Notes: a model not told the origin generated them from the letters alone. A DNA stretch of 64,000 bases from Candidatus Desulfovibrio intestinavium (GCA_019118345.1 DWZD01000054.1:1-64000); one strand, 5' to 3'; positions 36,337-45,841 are shown, counted from the stretch's first letter. Program-made: numbers and translations.

Positions 36337-37839
36337 CTAGATACCTCCCCGGGTCAGTTCCAGCAGGGTGCGCGTGCCGAAGCCCGTGGCTCCGGCGGGG
36401 CAGAGGGCCTGTTCGCTGTCGGCCCAGTCCACCCCGGCAATGTCGAGATGTGCCCAGCGCACGCCGTCGCGGATGAAGTGCTTGAGAAAGAGCGCGGCAT
36501 GGATGGCGCCGCCCTCGCGGGGGCCGGTATGACAGATGTCGGCCACCTGACTTTTGAGATTCTTTTCATAGCCCTGCCAGAGGGGCAGCCGCCAGAGGTG
36601 CTCGCCGCCGAGGGCGGCGGCAGCGGTGAGGCGTTCCGCAAGATCGTCGTCGTCGCAGAACAGGCCGGCCACTTCGCCGCCGAGGGCCACGGCGCAGGCG
36701 CCGGTCAGGGTGGCAATGTCCACCACGGCGGCGGGCGTCCACATTTTCTGGGCATAGCTCAGAGCGTCGCAGAGCACGAGGCGGCCTTCGGCATCGGTAT
36801 TCTGGATTTCCACCGTGTCGCCGGAGGCGGCGCGCACCACGTCGCCGGGCCGGAAGGCCCTGCCGCCGGGCATGTTTTCCGCGCAGGCCATGAGTCCCAC
36901 CACGCGGCGTGGCGTGGCCTCCTCGGCCAGGGCCACGAGGGCGGACAGTACGGCGGCCGCGCCGGTCATGTCGCATTTCATGGTGTGCATCTTGGCGGCG
37001 GGCTTGATGCAGATGCCGCCGGTATCAAAGGTGATGCCCTTGCCCACGAGCACAAGGGGCTTGTCCTGCTCGTGTCCGGCCGGGGCGTGTTCCAGCACCA
37101 CGAGGCGCGGAGGCCGGGAGGAACCCTGCCCCACGGCCAGCAGCGCGCCCATGTTTTCGCCGCGCAGGGCCTCTTCGTCGAGGATGGTGCAGCGCAGGCC
37201 CACGCGCTGGGCAATGCGTTCGGCGCGTTCGGCCAGATCGGCCGGAGCCAGCATGTTGGGCGGGGTATTGGCGAGATCGCGGGCCAGCATGACGGCCTGC
37301 GCGGCGCGTTCGCCGCGGCGCGCGGCCTCGCGGGCGGCGTCGGGCACATGATCGCCGTCAAAGGCGAAGGTCAGCCATTGCGGATCGCGAGGCGTGTCGG
37401 GATCGTCCTTTTTCAGGTCGCGGAAGGCATAGAGGGCCAGCAGGGCCGCATAGGCGCTTTCTTCCACCAGACGGGCCTGGCCGCCGGGCAGGCGCTCCAG
37501 CAGGGGCACGGGCAGCAGGAGAGAATCCTGCTCCAGCGCGCGGCAGCGCCGCACGGCGGCGGCCAGCGCCTCGCGCAGGACGGCGGGGCTGAAGTCCTCG
37601 GGCTTGCCGAGGCCCACGGCCAGCACGCGGGGCACATTCTGCTGCGGATGACCGTGCAGCAGGAGCAGTTCGCCCTTTTTGCCGCGAAAGTCCCGTGCCG
37701 CCGGGGCAATGGCCAGCCAGGGCGCGGCCCTGTCCAGCAGGGGGCTTGTTTCATGCAGCGTATCCCCCTGAAAGGCGGGGGCAAGCAGAACCTCGGTCTT
37801 CCAGTGATCCGGGCCGAGGCATTGAAAGCGTAGTTCCAT
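36337..37839 (-). CDS. pepA: Leucyl aminopeptidase (M17, PepA)
   Basis: This cytoplasmic hexameric metallopeptidase removes N-terminal residues, with preference for Leu. The 500-residue protein has the M17 signature NTDAEGRL and the metal-site block GKGITFDTGGICIKPAAKMH followed by KCDMTGAAAVL. The N-terminal domain (about 160 residues) is divergent, as usual. ATG at 37839 is chosen because GGAG lies eight bases upstream. It is the first gene of the pepA-cobA/hemD-purN transcript. Confidence 0.95.
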   Translation of the reverse strand: MELRFQCLGPDHWKTEVLLAPAFQGDTLHETSPLLDRAAPWLAIAPAARDFRGKKGELLLLHGHPQQNVPRVLAVGLGKPEDFSPAVLREALAAAVRRCRALEQDSLLLPVPLLERLPGGQARLVEESAYAALLALYAFRDLKKDDPDTPRDPQWLTFAFDGDHVPDAAREAARRGERAAQAVMLARDLANTPPNMLAPADLAERAERIAQRVGLRCTILDEEALRGENMGALLAVGQGSSRPPRLVVLEHAPAGHEQDKPLVLVGKGITFDTGGICIKPAAKMHTMKCDMTGAAAVLSALVALAEEATPRRVVGLMACAENMPGGRAFRPGDVVRAASGDTVEIQNTDAEGRLVLCDALSYAQKMWTPAAVVDIATLTGACAVALGGEVAGLFCDDDDLAERLTAAAALGGEHLWRLPLWQGYEKNLKSQVADICHTGPREGGAIHAALFLKHFIRDGVRWAHLDIAGVDWADSEQALCPAGATGFGTRTLLELTRGGI

Positions 37840-37882
37840 ATCCTTCACTCCGTAAGCGGCGGATTGCCTTTTTGGAAAGGGG

Positions 37883-37911
37883 AATATACGCTGGACGAGG
37901 CCGTTTGCCAA
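37883..37911 (-). promoter_or_regulatory. Sigma-70 promoter for pepA-cobA/hemD-purN
   Basis: On the minus strand TTGGCA (37911-37906) and TATATT (37888-37883) are separated by 17 bases, a close match to consensus, about 44 bases before the pepA ATG. Confidence 0.65.
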
Positions 37912-38003
37912 GTTCGGCCCGGCGGCGTCCCGGGTGCGGCCCGCCGCGGGCGGGGCGGACGGCCAGTGCCAGCCTTTTTTCGACGCCGTGAACGGACAGT
38001 CCC

Positions 38004-39302
38004 ATGCTTGTGTATATTCATGTGCCCTTTTGTCGAACGCGGTGCAATTACTGCGCCTTTTATTCCAATCCCCTGGGGCGGGGCGTCTCGGCCAGCGAGT
38101 CGCCCGCGGTGCGGGACTATGTGGACAGCCTGTTCATGGAAATGGCGCTCTGGGGGGATCGCCTTGCGGGCAAGCAGGTGCGTTCGGTCTTTTTCGGCGG
38201 CGGCACGCCGAGTCTTTTGCCGCCGCGCATCATCGAGAGCATCCTGAACCGGCTGCACAAGGCCTTTGTCTGGGCGGACAAGGCCGAAGTGACGCTGGAG
38301 GCCAATCCCGAATCCCTGCGCGGCGGGCACATCATCCGCCAATATCTGGATGCCGGCATTAACCGTCTTTCCATCGGCCTGCAAACCCTGGACGACACCC
38401 TGTTGCGCATGCTGGGACGGCCGCACAAGGCCCACGACAGCCTGCATGCGGTTTTCATGGCCCGCGAGGCAGGTTGCGCCAATATCAGCGTGGATCTGAT
38501 GTGGGGCCTGCCGGGGCAGGGGGTGCGGCAATGGCTGCAAACCCTCAAGGATGTCTGCCGCATGGGGCCGGATCACATCTCGTCCTACGGCCTGACGCTG
38601 GAGGCGGGATCGCCGCTGGAGCAGGATTGCGCCTCCGGCAGGCTCAGCCTGCCGCCTGAGCGGGATCAGAACATCATGTTTTCCGAGGGGGCGGCCCTGC
38701 TGGAAAGCAAAGGCTATCTGCAATACGAGATTTCCAATTTCGCGCGCATGGGCTTTCAGTGCCGTCACAATCTCGGCTATTGGGAGGGCGCGGATTATCT
38801 GGGCCTTGGGCCGTCGGCCACATCCACCATCGAGGGCCGCCGCTGGACGAACCCCGCGGGACAGCGCCTCTGGGATGAAGGCATCCGCGCCGGCTCGCTG
38901 GATGACAAGGCAGAGGTGCTCACGCCCAAGATCCGGATTCTGGAATTGCTCATGCTGCGTCTGCGCACGGCGCGGGGCCTGCGGCTCAGGGATTATCGCG
39001 AATTGACCGGGCGGGACTTCATGCGCGATCATCAGCGCCTTGTGCAGGCTCTGCATGAAAACAAGCTGGTGCGTCTGCGCGACGGCTATCTGCGCCTGAC
39101 GCGCAGCGGCATGCTGGTGTCCAATTCCATTTTGCGCAATCTCTTCGAGCGCACGGACAAGCTGCTGGATCAGCTGCCCGAGGCGGCGGCTGCGGCGCTG
39201 CAGGCCCGGCAGGCCCGGCTGGAAGCGGCCCGCAACGAACTGCCCGAGGATGACGAACCCAAACCCATCCACTGGGAACGTGTGGTCTCCCGGGAGGGGT
39301 GA
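38004..39302 (+). CDS. hemW: HemW-like radical SAM haem chaperone
   Basis: The 432-residue protein belongs to the HemN/HemW group. The cluster motif is C10-x3-C14-x2-C17 (PFCRTRCNYC), followed by FFGGGTPSLLPP, NPESL and the HemW-like GLQTLDDTLLRMLGRPH and ISNFARMGFQCRHNLGYW. HemW binds haem and hands it to respiratory proteins; true coproporphyrinogen oxidase HemN has a longer N-terminal arm that is absent here. The ribosome site is weak. It diverges from pepA and converges on the NikL-like gene. Confidence 0.88.
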   Translation: MLVYIHVPFCRTRCNYCAFYSNPLGRGVSASESPAVRDYVDSLFMEMALWGDRLAGKQVRSVFFGGGTPSLLPPRIIESILNRLHKAFVWADKAEVTLEANPESLRGGHIIRQYLDAGINRLSIGLQTLDDTLLRMLGRPHKAHDSLHAVFMAREAGCANISVDLMWGLPGQGVRQWLQTLKDVCRMGPDHISSYGLTLEAGSPLEQDCASGRLSLPPERDQNIMFSEGAALLESKGYLQYEISNFARMGFQCRHNLGYWEGADYLGLGPSATSTIEGRRWTNPAGQRLWDEGIRAGSLDDKAEVLTPKIRILELLMLRLRTARGLRLRDYRELTGRDFMRDHQRLVQALHENKLVRLRDGYLRLTRSGMLVSNSILRNLFERTDKLLDQLPEAAAAALQARQARLEAARNELPEDDEPKPIHWERVVSREG

Positions 39303-39399
39303 CGACGAACTCGCCCCGGCTGGCGGGCAGGGCAAAAAATGATGACGGGCGGCGCGAAGGAAATTCGTGCTGTCCGCCGTTTGTGGGGAGAGGGGAAAG

Positions 39400-39867
39400 T
39401 CAGGCCCGCCTGCGACGGCGCGACAGGGCGATGAGCAGGGCCAGATTGACCAGCAGGCTGAGTCCCAGACCGGCGCGCAGGGGCAGGGCGGCGGGGGCGT
39501 CGGCGGCAGCTGGGGCTGCGGGAGCAGCGGCGGGGGCGTCCGTGGCGGCGATATCCACGGCATGTTCGGTCTTGTGGCCCATGCCGTCGCTGATGTGGAT
39601 GCGCCAGCGGCCCGGGGCATCCGGCACAAAGGCAAAGCGGCCCCGGGCATCGGTACGTCCGTTCTGAAATTCCCGCCCGTCCGCGCCGAGAACGCGCACG
39701 GCGGCAAATGCCGGGGCCTTGCCGTCGGAATAGGCAAAGCGCATGAGTACGGTTTCGCCCTGCCGCTCGTGGGCGGCCCGCAGGGCGTGGGCCTGCGCCG
39801 CGCAGGGGGAAAGGGGCAGGGCGACGCAGCAGGCAAGCGCCAGAAGGGGAAGAAAGCGTTTTTGCAT
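39400..39867 (-). CDS. NikL-like membrane-anchored periplasmic protein of nickel/cobalt uptake
   Basis: The 155-residue protein has a signal peptide (MQKRFLPLLALACCVALPLS, with a likely cut after AQA). A periplasmic beta-domain follows with GRTDARGRFAFVPDAPGRW, then an Ala/Pro-rich linker, a C-terminal membrane helix (GLGLSLLVNLALLIAL) and a basic tail RRRRRA. This layout matches NikL, an accessory of energy-coupling-factor nickel transporters in proteobacteria. It lies downstream of a DUF4198 (NikK-like) gene, as expected. No NikM/Q/O genes are in the window. Confidence 0.65.
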   Translation of the reverse strand: MQKRFLPLLALACCVALPLSPCAAQAHALRAAHERQGETVLMRFAYSDGKAPAFAAVRVLGADGREFQNGRTDARGRFAFVPDAPGRWRIHISDGMGHKTEHAVDIAATDAPAAAPAAPAAADAPAALPLRAGLGLSLLVNLALLIALSRRRRRA

Positions 39868-39925
39868 GGCGGTTCCGTGAGCGCCGGGGCGGCGGCCTGT
39901 CCGGCGGAATGGGGCGGGTCTGTTC

Positions 39926-39967
39926 GAAAAAGGGGGGGAGCTTCGTCCAGACCGTGAAGCTCCCCCT
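39926..39967 (-). terminator. Intrinsic terminator between the NikK-like and NikL-like genes
   Basis: Stem AGGGGGAGCTTC / GAAGCTCCCCCT (39933-39944 with 39956-39967) is followed on the minus strand by CCTTTTTCG, giving a U-tract. It begins 27 bases after the stop at 39994, so the NikL-like gene would be attenuated or have its own start. Confidence 0.75.
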
Positions 39968-39993
39968 GCCGGGAGGCGCGTGGCCGGAATGGA

Positions 39994-40782
39994 TTACTTT
40001 ACCGGGAACAGCAGGGTGGCGCGGAGGTTTTCCTCATCCGCGCCCGTGGCGTCCTTCGCCGGGCGGGTGACGGCCACGCGTGCCAGCCAGAGGGCCGGCG
40101 CATCCGGCCTCAGGCTGACCCTGCCCTCGGCGTCCGTGCGCAGAATCTGCTTGTAGGCATCCTCTTCCTCGCTGTAGCCCTCATGGCTCACGCCCACTTC
40201 GGCCTGCGGCACGGGCTTGCCGTCCAGCAGCACCTGCAGCGGGAGCACATCGCCGGCCTTGAGCGCATCAAGCGGGGCCAGCGGCACGATTTCCAGGGTC
40301 TGCCCCAGCGGTCTGCTCCAGAAGGCGGCATCACCGCCCGGCACAAGGGCCGTCTTGGCGAACTTTTCGTAGCGGCCCACGGAACGCACGGTCTTGCCCT
40401 GCGCCTCCAGCGCGGCCCGATCTCCGGGCAGCACGCCTTCGGTGGTGGCGCTCCAGACTTCGGGCAGGCGATGCCCCACCAGCCAGGCCGGGCCGCTCAC
40501 CGGCCCGGTGATCGTGCCTTCCAGCGCTTTGGAGGCCGTCCCCGGACTCAGCGTCAAGGGCTGCCGTTTGCCGTCGGCGGCAAGCAGCTCCACGCGCACA
40601 TTGTCCGCCTTTTCCACTTCCGCGCTCCGCAGGAAGACATGGGCGGCCTGCGCTTCCACGATGACGGGCGCGGCCTTGCCGGCGTCGCCGCGCGGTACGA
40701 CAAAGAATTCATGGGCCTGAACCGTCGCGGGCAGCAGGGCGGCACTCAGGAGGACAAGGACAAGGGTCGGGACAAGGCGCAT
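39994..40782 (-). CDS. NikK-like periplasmic DUF4198 protein
   Basis: The 262-residue protein has a signal peptide (MRLVPTLVLVLLSAALLPAT, cut near VQAHEF) and the DUF4198 layout: mature N terminus HEFFVVPRG, central DVLPLQVLLDGKPVPQAEVG, and TDAEGRVSLRPDAPALWLARV near the end. The His right at the mature N terminus is a plausible metal ligand. Proteins of this type accompany nickel transporters. AAGGAA precedes the ATG. Two dyads that fit a Desulfovibrio NikR-type operator lie upstream, which supports nickel control. Confidence 0.72.
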   Translation of the reverse strand: MRLVPTLVLVLLSAALLPATVQAHEFFVVPRGDAGKAAPVIVEAQAAHVFLRSAEVEKADNVRVELLAADGKRQPLTLSPGTASKALEGTITGPVSGPAWLVGHRLPEVWSATTEGVLPGDRAALEAQGKTVRSVGRYEKFAKTALVPGGDAAFWSRPLGQTLEIVPLAPLDALKAGDVLPLQVLLDGKPVPQAEVGVSHEGYSEEEDAYKQILRTDAEGRVSLRPDAPALWLARVAVTRPAKDATGADEENLRATLLFPVK

Positions 40783-40814
40783 GGGCGATTCCTTGGTTGA
40801 GATGACGCGCTTCA

Positions 40815-40841
40815 GTAGCACGATATGAAAAAACGTACTAC
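40815..40841 (-). promoter_or_regulatory. NikR-like operator overlapping the promoter of the NikK-like gene
   Basis: On the minus strand GTAGTAC-N13-GTGCTAC spans 40841-40815. From memory, the Desulfovibrio NikR site is GTGTTAC-N13/14-GTAACAC, the same spacing and a related half-site. TTGCCT lies 17 bases before TAGTAC, so the operator overlaps the likely -10 element and would repress. Confidence 0.5.
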
Positions 40842-40968
40842 CAGAGGAGGCGCATTCAGGCAAGAAAAAATCTGTCCCGCCCCGTGCCGACAAAGGGAGT
40901 TTTCAATAATAAATTAAATTATTTTGTAGTGATATGTGAATTTTCTTGTCGGGTTTTTTGTGCGAATA

Positions 40969-40995
40969 GTGCCACGTCAGTGTAAAATGTGCTAC
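40969..40995 (+). promoter_or_regulatory. Second NikR-like dyad upstream of the NikK-like gene
   Basis: GTGCCAC-N13-GTGCTAC (40969-40995) repeats the spacing and one half-site of the operator at 40815-40841, about 150 bases farther upstream. The stretch between the two is strongly AT-rich (40910-40930). Confidence 0.4.
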
Positions 40996-41060
40996 GCTAT
41001 GCGCAACAAAAACGGCGCACCGCAACCTGCGGCACGTCGGAAAAAAATATGCCCGGCCCG

Positions 41061-42371
41061 TCAGGCCAGCGCCGTCAGATCATAGGTGGCGTGCTCCACG
41101 ATATCCGCTTCGACCAGCGCACCGGGCCGCACGCCGGGGCCGCTCACATAGGTAAGGCCATCCACCTCCGGGGCCTGAAACCAGACTCGCCCCGTATGCA
41201 GGCCCGGCCATTCCGGGTGGGGGGCATCCACCAGCACCTCGAGGCGCTGCCCTTCCTGGCCGGCCAGCCAGTCCTCGCTGATTCCGGCCTGCAGCTCCAT
41301 GAGGGTCGTGCGGCGGCGTTCCTTGACCTCCTCGGGCAGCTGATCCGGCAGGGCGGCCGCCGGGGTGCCATCTTCGGGCTGATAGGCAAAGACGCCCAGA
41401 TGCTGGAAGCGCGCTTCTTCCACAAAGCGGCAGAGCTGCTCGAACTGGGCTTCGGTTTCGCCGGGATAGCCCACGATGAAGGTGGTGCGCAGGGCCGCGC
41501 CGGGCAGATGTTCGCGCACGAGATCCAGCACGCGGCGCGGATCGCGGGCAAAGGGCCGCCCCATGCGCGAGAGCACGTCGGGATGGGCGTGCTGGAGCGG
41601 TATATCCAGATAGGGCAGAAGGGGGCGTCCGGCCTCGCGAATGAAGCGCAGAAGCTCCGGCGTGACGCCCGTGGGGTAGAGATAGAGCAGGCGCAGCCAG
41701 GCCAGGCCGTCCAGCGGCAGCAGGCTGTCCAGCAGCTCACGCAGATCCTGCGGGGGCTGGAAGTCGCTGCCCCAGGCGCTGCTGTCCTGCGCCACGAGGA
41801 CGAGTTCCCGCACGCCCTGCGCCAGCAGGGTACGGGCTTCGTCGCGCAGGGCCTCGGCCGGGGTGGAGCGCAGGCCGCCGCGAATGGACGGGATGGTGCA
41901 GAAGGCGCAGGCATGGCGACAGCCCTCGCCGATCTTCAGCCAGGCATAGGAAGGCCCGGTGGAGAGCAGCCGGCCGGGAGCCGGAGCCTCGCGCAGGCCC
42001 AGCGCCCGGCCCAGCAGGGCGGGCCATTGGGCCATGCTGTCCGTGGGCAGCCAAATATCCACCTCGGGCAGTTCGGCGGCCAGTTCGGTCGCGCCGTAGC
42101 GGCCCACCATACAGCCCGCCACGGCCAGCAGGGGGCGACGCTTGAGGGGCCGCAGGCGTTCGATCATCTCCAGCACGTTGCGCACGGATTCGCGCACGGC
42201 GGGTTCGATGAAGCCGCAGGTATTGATGAAGACCAGCCGCGCGCGGCCCGGATGTTCCACGCTGCGCACGGGCAGGCCCAGCGAGCCGAGCACATGCTCA
42301 GAATCCACGCGATTCTTGGGACAGCCGAGGCTCAGCGACCAGACAGGCAGGGAAGGGGAGAGCTGTTTCAT
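41061..42371 (-). CDS. rimO: Ribosomal protein S12 methylthiotransferase RimO
   Basis: RimO adds a methylthio group to Asp88/89 of ribosomal protein S12 using two 4Fe-4S clusters. The 436-residue protein has the auxiliary-cluster cysteines C17 (LGCPKNRVDSE), C52 (NTCGF) and C87 (GCMVGRYG). The radical SAM cysteines are C151, C155 and C158 (CRHACAFC). A TRAM-like domain ends the protein. LGCPKN rather than the MiaB-type GCQMN favours RimO. The ribosome site is weak. Confidence 0.95.
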   Translation of the reverse strand: MKQLSPSLPVWSLSLGCPKNRVDSEHVLGSLGLPVRSVEHPGRARLVFINTCGFIEPAVRESVRNVLEMIERLRPLKRRPLLAVAGCMVGRYGATELAAELPEVDIWLPTDSMAQWPALLGRALGLREAPAPGRLLSTGPSYAWLKIGEGCRHACAFCTIPSIRGGLRSTPAEALRDEARTLLAQGVRELVLVAQDSSAWGSDFQPPQDLRELLDSLLPLDGLAWLRLLYLYPTGVTPELLRFIREAGRPLLPYLDIPLQHAHPDVLSRMGRPFARDPRRVLDLVREHLPGAALRTTFIVGYPGETEAQFEQLCRFVEEARFQHLGVFAYQPEDGTPAAALPDQLPEEVKERRRTTLMELQAGISEDWLAGQEGQRLEVLVDAPHPEWPGLHTGRVWFQAPEVDGLTYVSGPGVRPGALVEADIVEHATYDLTALA

Positions 42372-42453
42372 GCCCGTATGCTAGCCGCGGGCCGGGCATT
42401 TGTCATCCCGCATTTTTCTTGCGCGTCGCGCGGGCTTGGGCTATGAGCAAACA

Positions 42454-44295
42454 ATGTCAATAACGCCCCCCACTCCCGAGACATGTGTCCCCGCCGCTGG
42501 CGAGCGTGAAGCCCGCGCCGTGCCCGGCGAAGCCCTTTCCCTGACCACCGCCTGCGACGCGCGCGGGCACAGCCCGTGGCGAGATGTGCTGACCTGCGCC
42601 CGGACGCTGGCATTCGCCTGGAATGCTCCGCTCGAATCCGCCCATGTCCCGCCGGAATGGTCTCTCAGGCTGGCCGGAACCTATGACGGCCGCCATCCCT
42701 TCACGGTCTGGCTGGATGATGACGTGGTGCATGCGTCGGACAGGCCCCTGCTGGAGGGCTGGATTGCGAAACTGAAAACGCATGCCGCCCGCTGCGGGGA
42801 AGGCTGCCTGCGCCTGCGGGATCGGCAGGATCGCTTTCACTGGTACCGGCTGGCCTGGCTGGGCCGGGGGCCGCGCACGGGCAGGCGCTTTGTGGCGAGC
42901 CTTGCGCAGGTGGATGCGGTTGTGCGCGCGGTGCGGGCCAAGAGCGCCTTTTCCGACCGCGAGACGTTGATGCTCTGCGATATGCCGCACTTTCAGGCGG
43001 AAGCGGAGCGCCTGCTGCGGCAGCCCGGGGAATGCGTCTTCCTCTGTCTGGATATGGAGCGTTTCCGCCGCATCAACCGGCAATTCGGCTATGAGGCGGG
43101 CGATCAGCTGTTGCGGGGCCTGGCCCGGGAGGCGCTGCGTCTCCTGCAACCGGATGAAGCCCTCGGCCACATGACGGCGGATCGCCTTGTGCTCTGCCTG
43201 CGGGGCGGGCGTGAGCGGGCCGAGGCGGTCGCGGCGGCGCTCTGTTCGACCATGCACTCGACGCTGCACGAGGACTTCGGCGACGGGCCGCAAGCCCGGC
43301 TTGTCTGCGGCATGCGGCTTGTGCGCCCCGGGGAGGCCGGCTCGGTGCGGCAATTCTGCGATCAGGCCAGCGAGGCCCTGCGTACCGTCAAGGGCGACTG
43401 GCAGCGGTGCCATGCCTGGTATGACGCCGTGCTGGAGACGCGCATCGAACACGAGCTGCTGGTGGAAAGCCGCATGCGCGGGGCACTGGCGCAACAGGAA
43501 TTTCTGCCGGTGTTTCAACCCCGCATCTGCCTGCGCGACGGGCGCGTGGTCGGGGCCGAAGTGCTGGCGCGCTGGCGGCACAGCGACGAGGCCCTGATGC
43601 CGCCGGATAATTTTGTGCCGCTTTTCGAGCGCAACGGCTTCATCATCCGTCTGGATTATGCCATTTGGGAAAGCGCGTGCCGTCTGCTGCGGGAATGGCT
43701 GGACGCGGGTCTGCAACCGCCGCGCCTCTCCCTCAATGTGTCCCGGGTGCATTTTCAGGAGGCGGGCCTTGTCCCGGTGTTGCAGGATCTGCTGACCGCC
43801 TATGGCCTGTCGCCGTCCCGGCTGGAGCTGGAAATCACCGAAAGCGCCTGCGCCGTGGACGAGACGACTTTTCTGCCTGCCATGCAACGCCTGCACGATG
43901 CGGGTTTTCTGCTGGCGCTGGACGATTTCGGGGCCGGTTATTCCTCGGTGACCAATCTCTGCCAGCTGCCCTTTGACGTGCTCAAGCTGGACAAGGGCCT
44001 GCTGGAGGACTGCCTGAACCATGCGCGGCGGCGCGCCCTGCTGCATCACGTCATTCCGCTGGGCCAGGAAATGGGCATGGAGGTGGTCGCCGAAGGGGTG
44101 CAGAATGGGGAGCAGGTGCGCTTCCTGCTGGACTGCGGCTGCGATCTGGCCCAAAGCCACCTCTTTTGCCGTCCCCTGCCGGCAGAGGCGTTCCGGCGGC
44201 GCTGTCTGGAAAGCGATGCGCCCTTCCTGCCCGGCGAGACGGCGAGCGAGCAGGACGCGGACGGCCGGGCAGGCAGTGCGCCGCATCCGGCCTGA
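42454..44295 (+). CDS. Cyclic-di-GMP phosphodiesterase with degenerate GGDEF and intact EAL domain
   Basis: The 613-residue protein has an N-terminal PAS-like segment, a GGDEF-fold domain (about residues 165-310) whose active site reads TADRL in place of GGDEF, and a C-terminal EAL domain. The EAL residues are present: EVL in GAEVLARW, NVSRVHF, ELEITES, LDDFGAGYSS, KLDK, AEGV and CDLAQSHLF. It should hydrolyse c-di-GMP, with the dead GGDEF perhaps sensing GTP. No membrane segment is visible. ATG at 42454 is chosen to follow the usual layout; its ribosome site is poor, so a nearby alternative start is possible. Confidence 0.85.
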   Translation: MSITPPTPETCVPAAGEREARAVPGEALSLTTACDARGHSPWRDVLTCARTLAFAWNAPLESAHVPPEWSLRLAGTYDGRHPFTVWLDDDVVHASDRPLLEGWIAKLKTHAARCGEGCLRLRDRQDRFHWYRLAWLGRGPRTGRRFVASLAQVDAVVRAVRAKSAFSDRETLMLCDMPHFQAEAERLLRQPGECVFLCLDMERFRRINRQFGYEAGDQLLRGLAREALRLLQPDEALGHMTADRLVLCLRGGRERAEAVAAALCSTMHSTLHEDFGDGPQARLVCGMRLVRPGEAGSVRQFCDQASEALRTVKGDWQRCHAWYDAVLETRIEHELLVESRMRGALAQQEFLPVFQPRICLRDGRVVGAEVLARWRHSDEALMPPDNFVPLFERNGFIIRLDYAIWESACRLLREWLDAGLQPPRLSLNVSRVHFQEAGLVPVLQDLLTAYGLSPSRLELEITESACAVDETTFLPAMQRLHDAGFLLALDDFGAGYSSVTNLCQLPFDVLKLDKGLLEDCLNHARRRALLHHVIPLGQEMGMEVVAEGVQNGEQVRFLLDCGCDLAQSHLFCRPLPAEAFRRRCLESDAPFLPGETASEQDADGRAGSAPHPA

Positions 44296-44308
44296 CCCCG
44301 CCTGCCGC

Positions 44309-45841
44309 TCAGTGCTTGTCCGGTCGGGCGAAGGAACGGCGCGGCCTGTATTCCCGCGAGGAGGCGGGGCGGGAGTCTCGCAGTCTGTTCCGCCGCAGGC
44401 GTCCGCTTGTCTTTGCCCGCGTGGCCGCCTCGGCGAGCTGCGCGCGCAGATCCTCGGCGGCAAGGAAACGCCGTCTGGCCTGAATGTTCACAAGGATCTC
44501 GTCCATCCTGGCGTCGATCCGGGCGGCGATCTCGTCACGTTCCCGCTGTCTGGCCGTCGCCCGTCCGTTCGCCGCCGTGCGCAACTGCCGGCAGAGGGCT
44601 TCGCCTTCGGCCTGGCAGGCGGCCACTTGCGGCCCGATGCGTTCCCCGCCTGCCGCTTCCAGCCGCGCCACATCCTCGTCGGAAAGTTCGTCGGCCCATT
44701 GCGGCCAGAGGGTGAAGACGATCAGGCAGATCGCCCCCTCCCTGCCGGTCTCGTCCGGGAGTTTCTCCTCCCGGTACAGCTGAAAAAGCTCCCCGGCGGC
44801 AAGGAAGTCGCCGCCTTCCAGGGCCTTGCGGAGCCAGTATGCCGCGCCCGCCCAATCGGCAGGCGTTGCCTCGCGGCAGTGCCGGGCCATGAACCGGGCG
44901 TAGCGGCTGTCGCCGGTCTCGGCCAGACGCCCGTACCAGTAGAAGACTTCCGGCCCCAGATCCCCGCCGGGGCCTTCCGTGGGAATGGCGTGCTGCCAAC
45001 CCACAGGAAGGGCAAAGGGCACGTCGTGCCCGATGACGGCCAGCAGGCGGGCACCTTCCATGCAGTCCACATGCCCGACGGAGCCGCCGCGCCGGAAATG
45101 CTCCACCGCCTGACGCCAGGCGTTCAGGGCCACATCCTCGTGGGTCTGAAGGAAGCGGATATAGAGCAGGAGATCGCTCAGGCCGATCCGGTAGCAGCCT
45201 TCCCCCTCGCCCAGCAGAAAAAAGGTCTGTGTTTGCCAGAAGTCCGCCTCGCCGTCGGGCAGTTCCTGCGACAGGAGGCGGCACACGGCGGCCGTGATGG
45301 GGATGCTCAGGCTCGGCAGCTGCCGGCGGATACGATGGCAGGCCTCCACGGCATGAGCCGGATCGTGCACTTCGCCCAGGGACACGGCAAACGCAAGATC
45401 CGGGCGGGTCTGCAACAAGGCTTCCAGTTGTTCACGCCATACTTCCTCCCGGCTTGGGGGAGGCGTCGCAGCGGCTCCCGGCCGACCCCCCTGTGTTTTC
45501 GCCCTGCTCTCACGGGCGGCGCCGGGGAAAATCCCGTTGCTCCCGGCGGCATGTCCCCCCTGCGCCCGCTCCGGGCCGTCGCCGCGCACGAAAAGGGCGT
45601 CATGGGGCGACCGGGCGAAAGGGGGCAGTTTGACCGTGCCCTTGCTGAAGGTAGGGTTTTCCATGGAAATCTGATGTCTTTTCGCGGCGCAGACAAGCCC
45701 CGCGAGGAGCGCAAGACCTCCTGCGATGATGATGAAAAGATAGAGGGCGGCTTCCGCGTCCGATGACGGCGGCCTCGAAGGGCTGCTGCTGGGTATCAAG
45801 ACCAGGGCACAGAGCGGGAAAAGCGGTGTGCGGGCGGCCAT
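44309..45841 (-). CDS. SFARPDK-tag paralogue E: membrane-anchored helical-repeat protein
   Basis: The last of five tandem paralogues; the product has 510 residues. After a Pro/Ser-rich start, a membrane helix spans about residues 31-53 (ALYLFIIIAGGLALLAGLV), followed by KRH, which suggests a cytoplasmic C-terminal part. The shared core follows: CRLLSQELPDGEADF, GEGEGCYRIGLSDLLLYIRF, AWRQAVEHFRRGG and VIGHDVPF. Then come a Sel1-like repeat (AAYWLRKALEGGDFLAAGEL), a charged coiled region, and the tail RPRRSFARPDKH. AAAGGAG precedes the ATG. It has an insert of about 60 residues after the membrane helix that the others lack. Function unknown. Confidence 0.75.
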   Translation of the reverse strand: MAARTPLFPLCALVLIPSSSPSRPPSSDAEAALYLFIIIAGGLALLAGLVCAAKRHQISMENPTFSKGTVKLPPFARSPHDALFVRGDGPERAQGGHAAGSNGIFPGAARESRAKTQGGRPGAAATPPPSREEVWREQLEALLQTRPDLAFAVSLGEVHDPAHAVEACHRIRRQLPSLSIPITAAVCRLLSQELPDGEADFWQTQTFFLLGEGEGCYRIGLSDLLLYIRFLQTHEDVALNAWRQAVEHFRRGGSVGHVDCMEGARLLAVIGHDVPFALPVGWQHAIPTEGPGGDLGPEVFYWYGRLAETGDSRYARFMARHCREATPADWAGAAYWLRKALEGGDFLAAGELFQLYREEKLPDETGREGAICLIVFTLWPQWADELSDEDVARLEAAGGERIGPQVAACQAEGEALCRQLRTAANGRATARQRERDEIAARIDARMDEILVNIQARRRFLAAEDLRAQLAEAATRAKTSGRLRRNRLRDSRPASSREYRPRRSFARPDKH

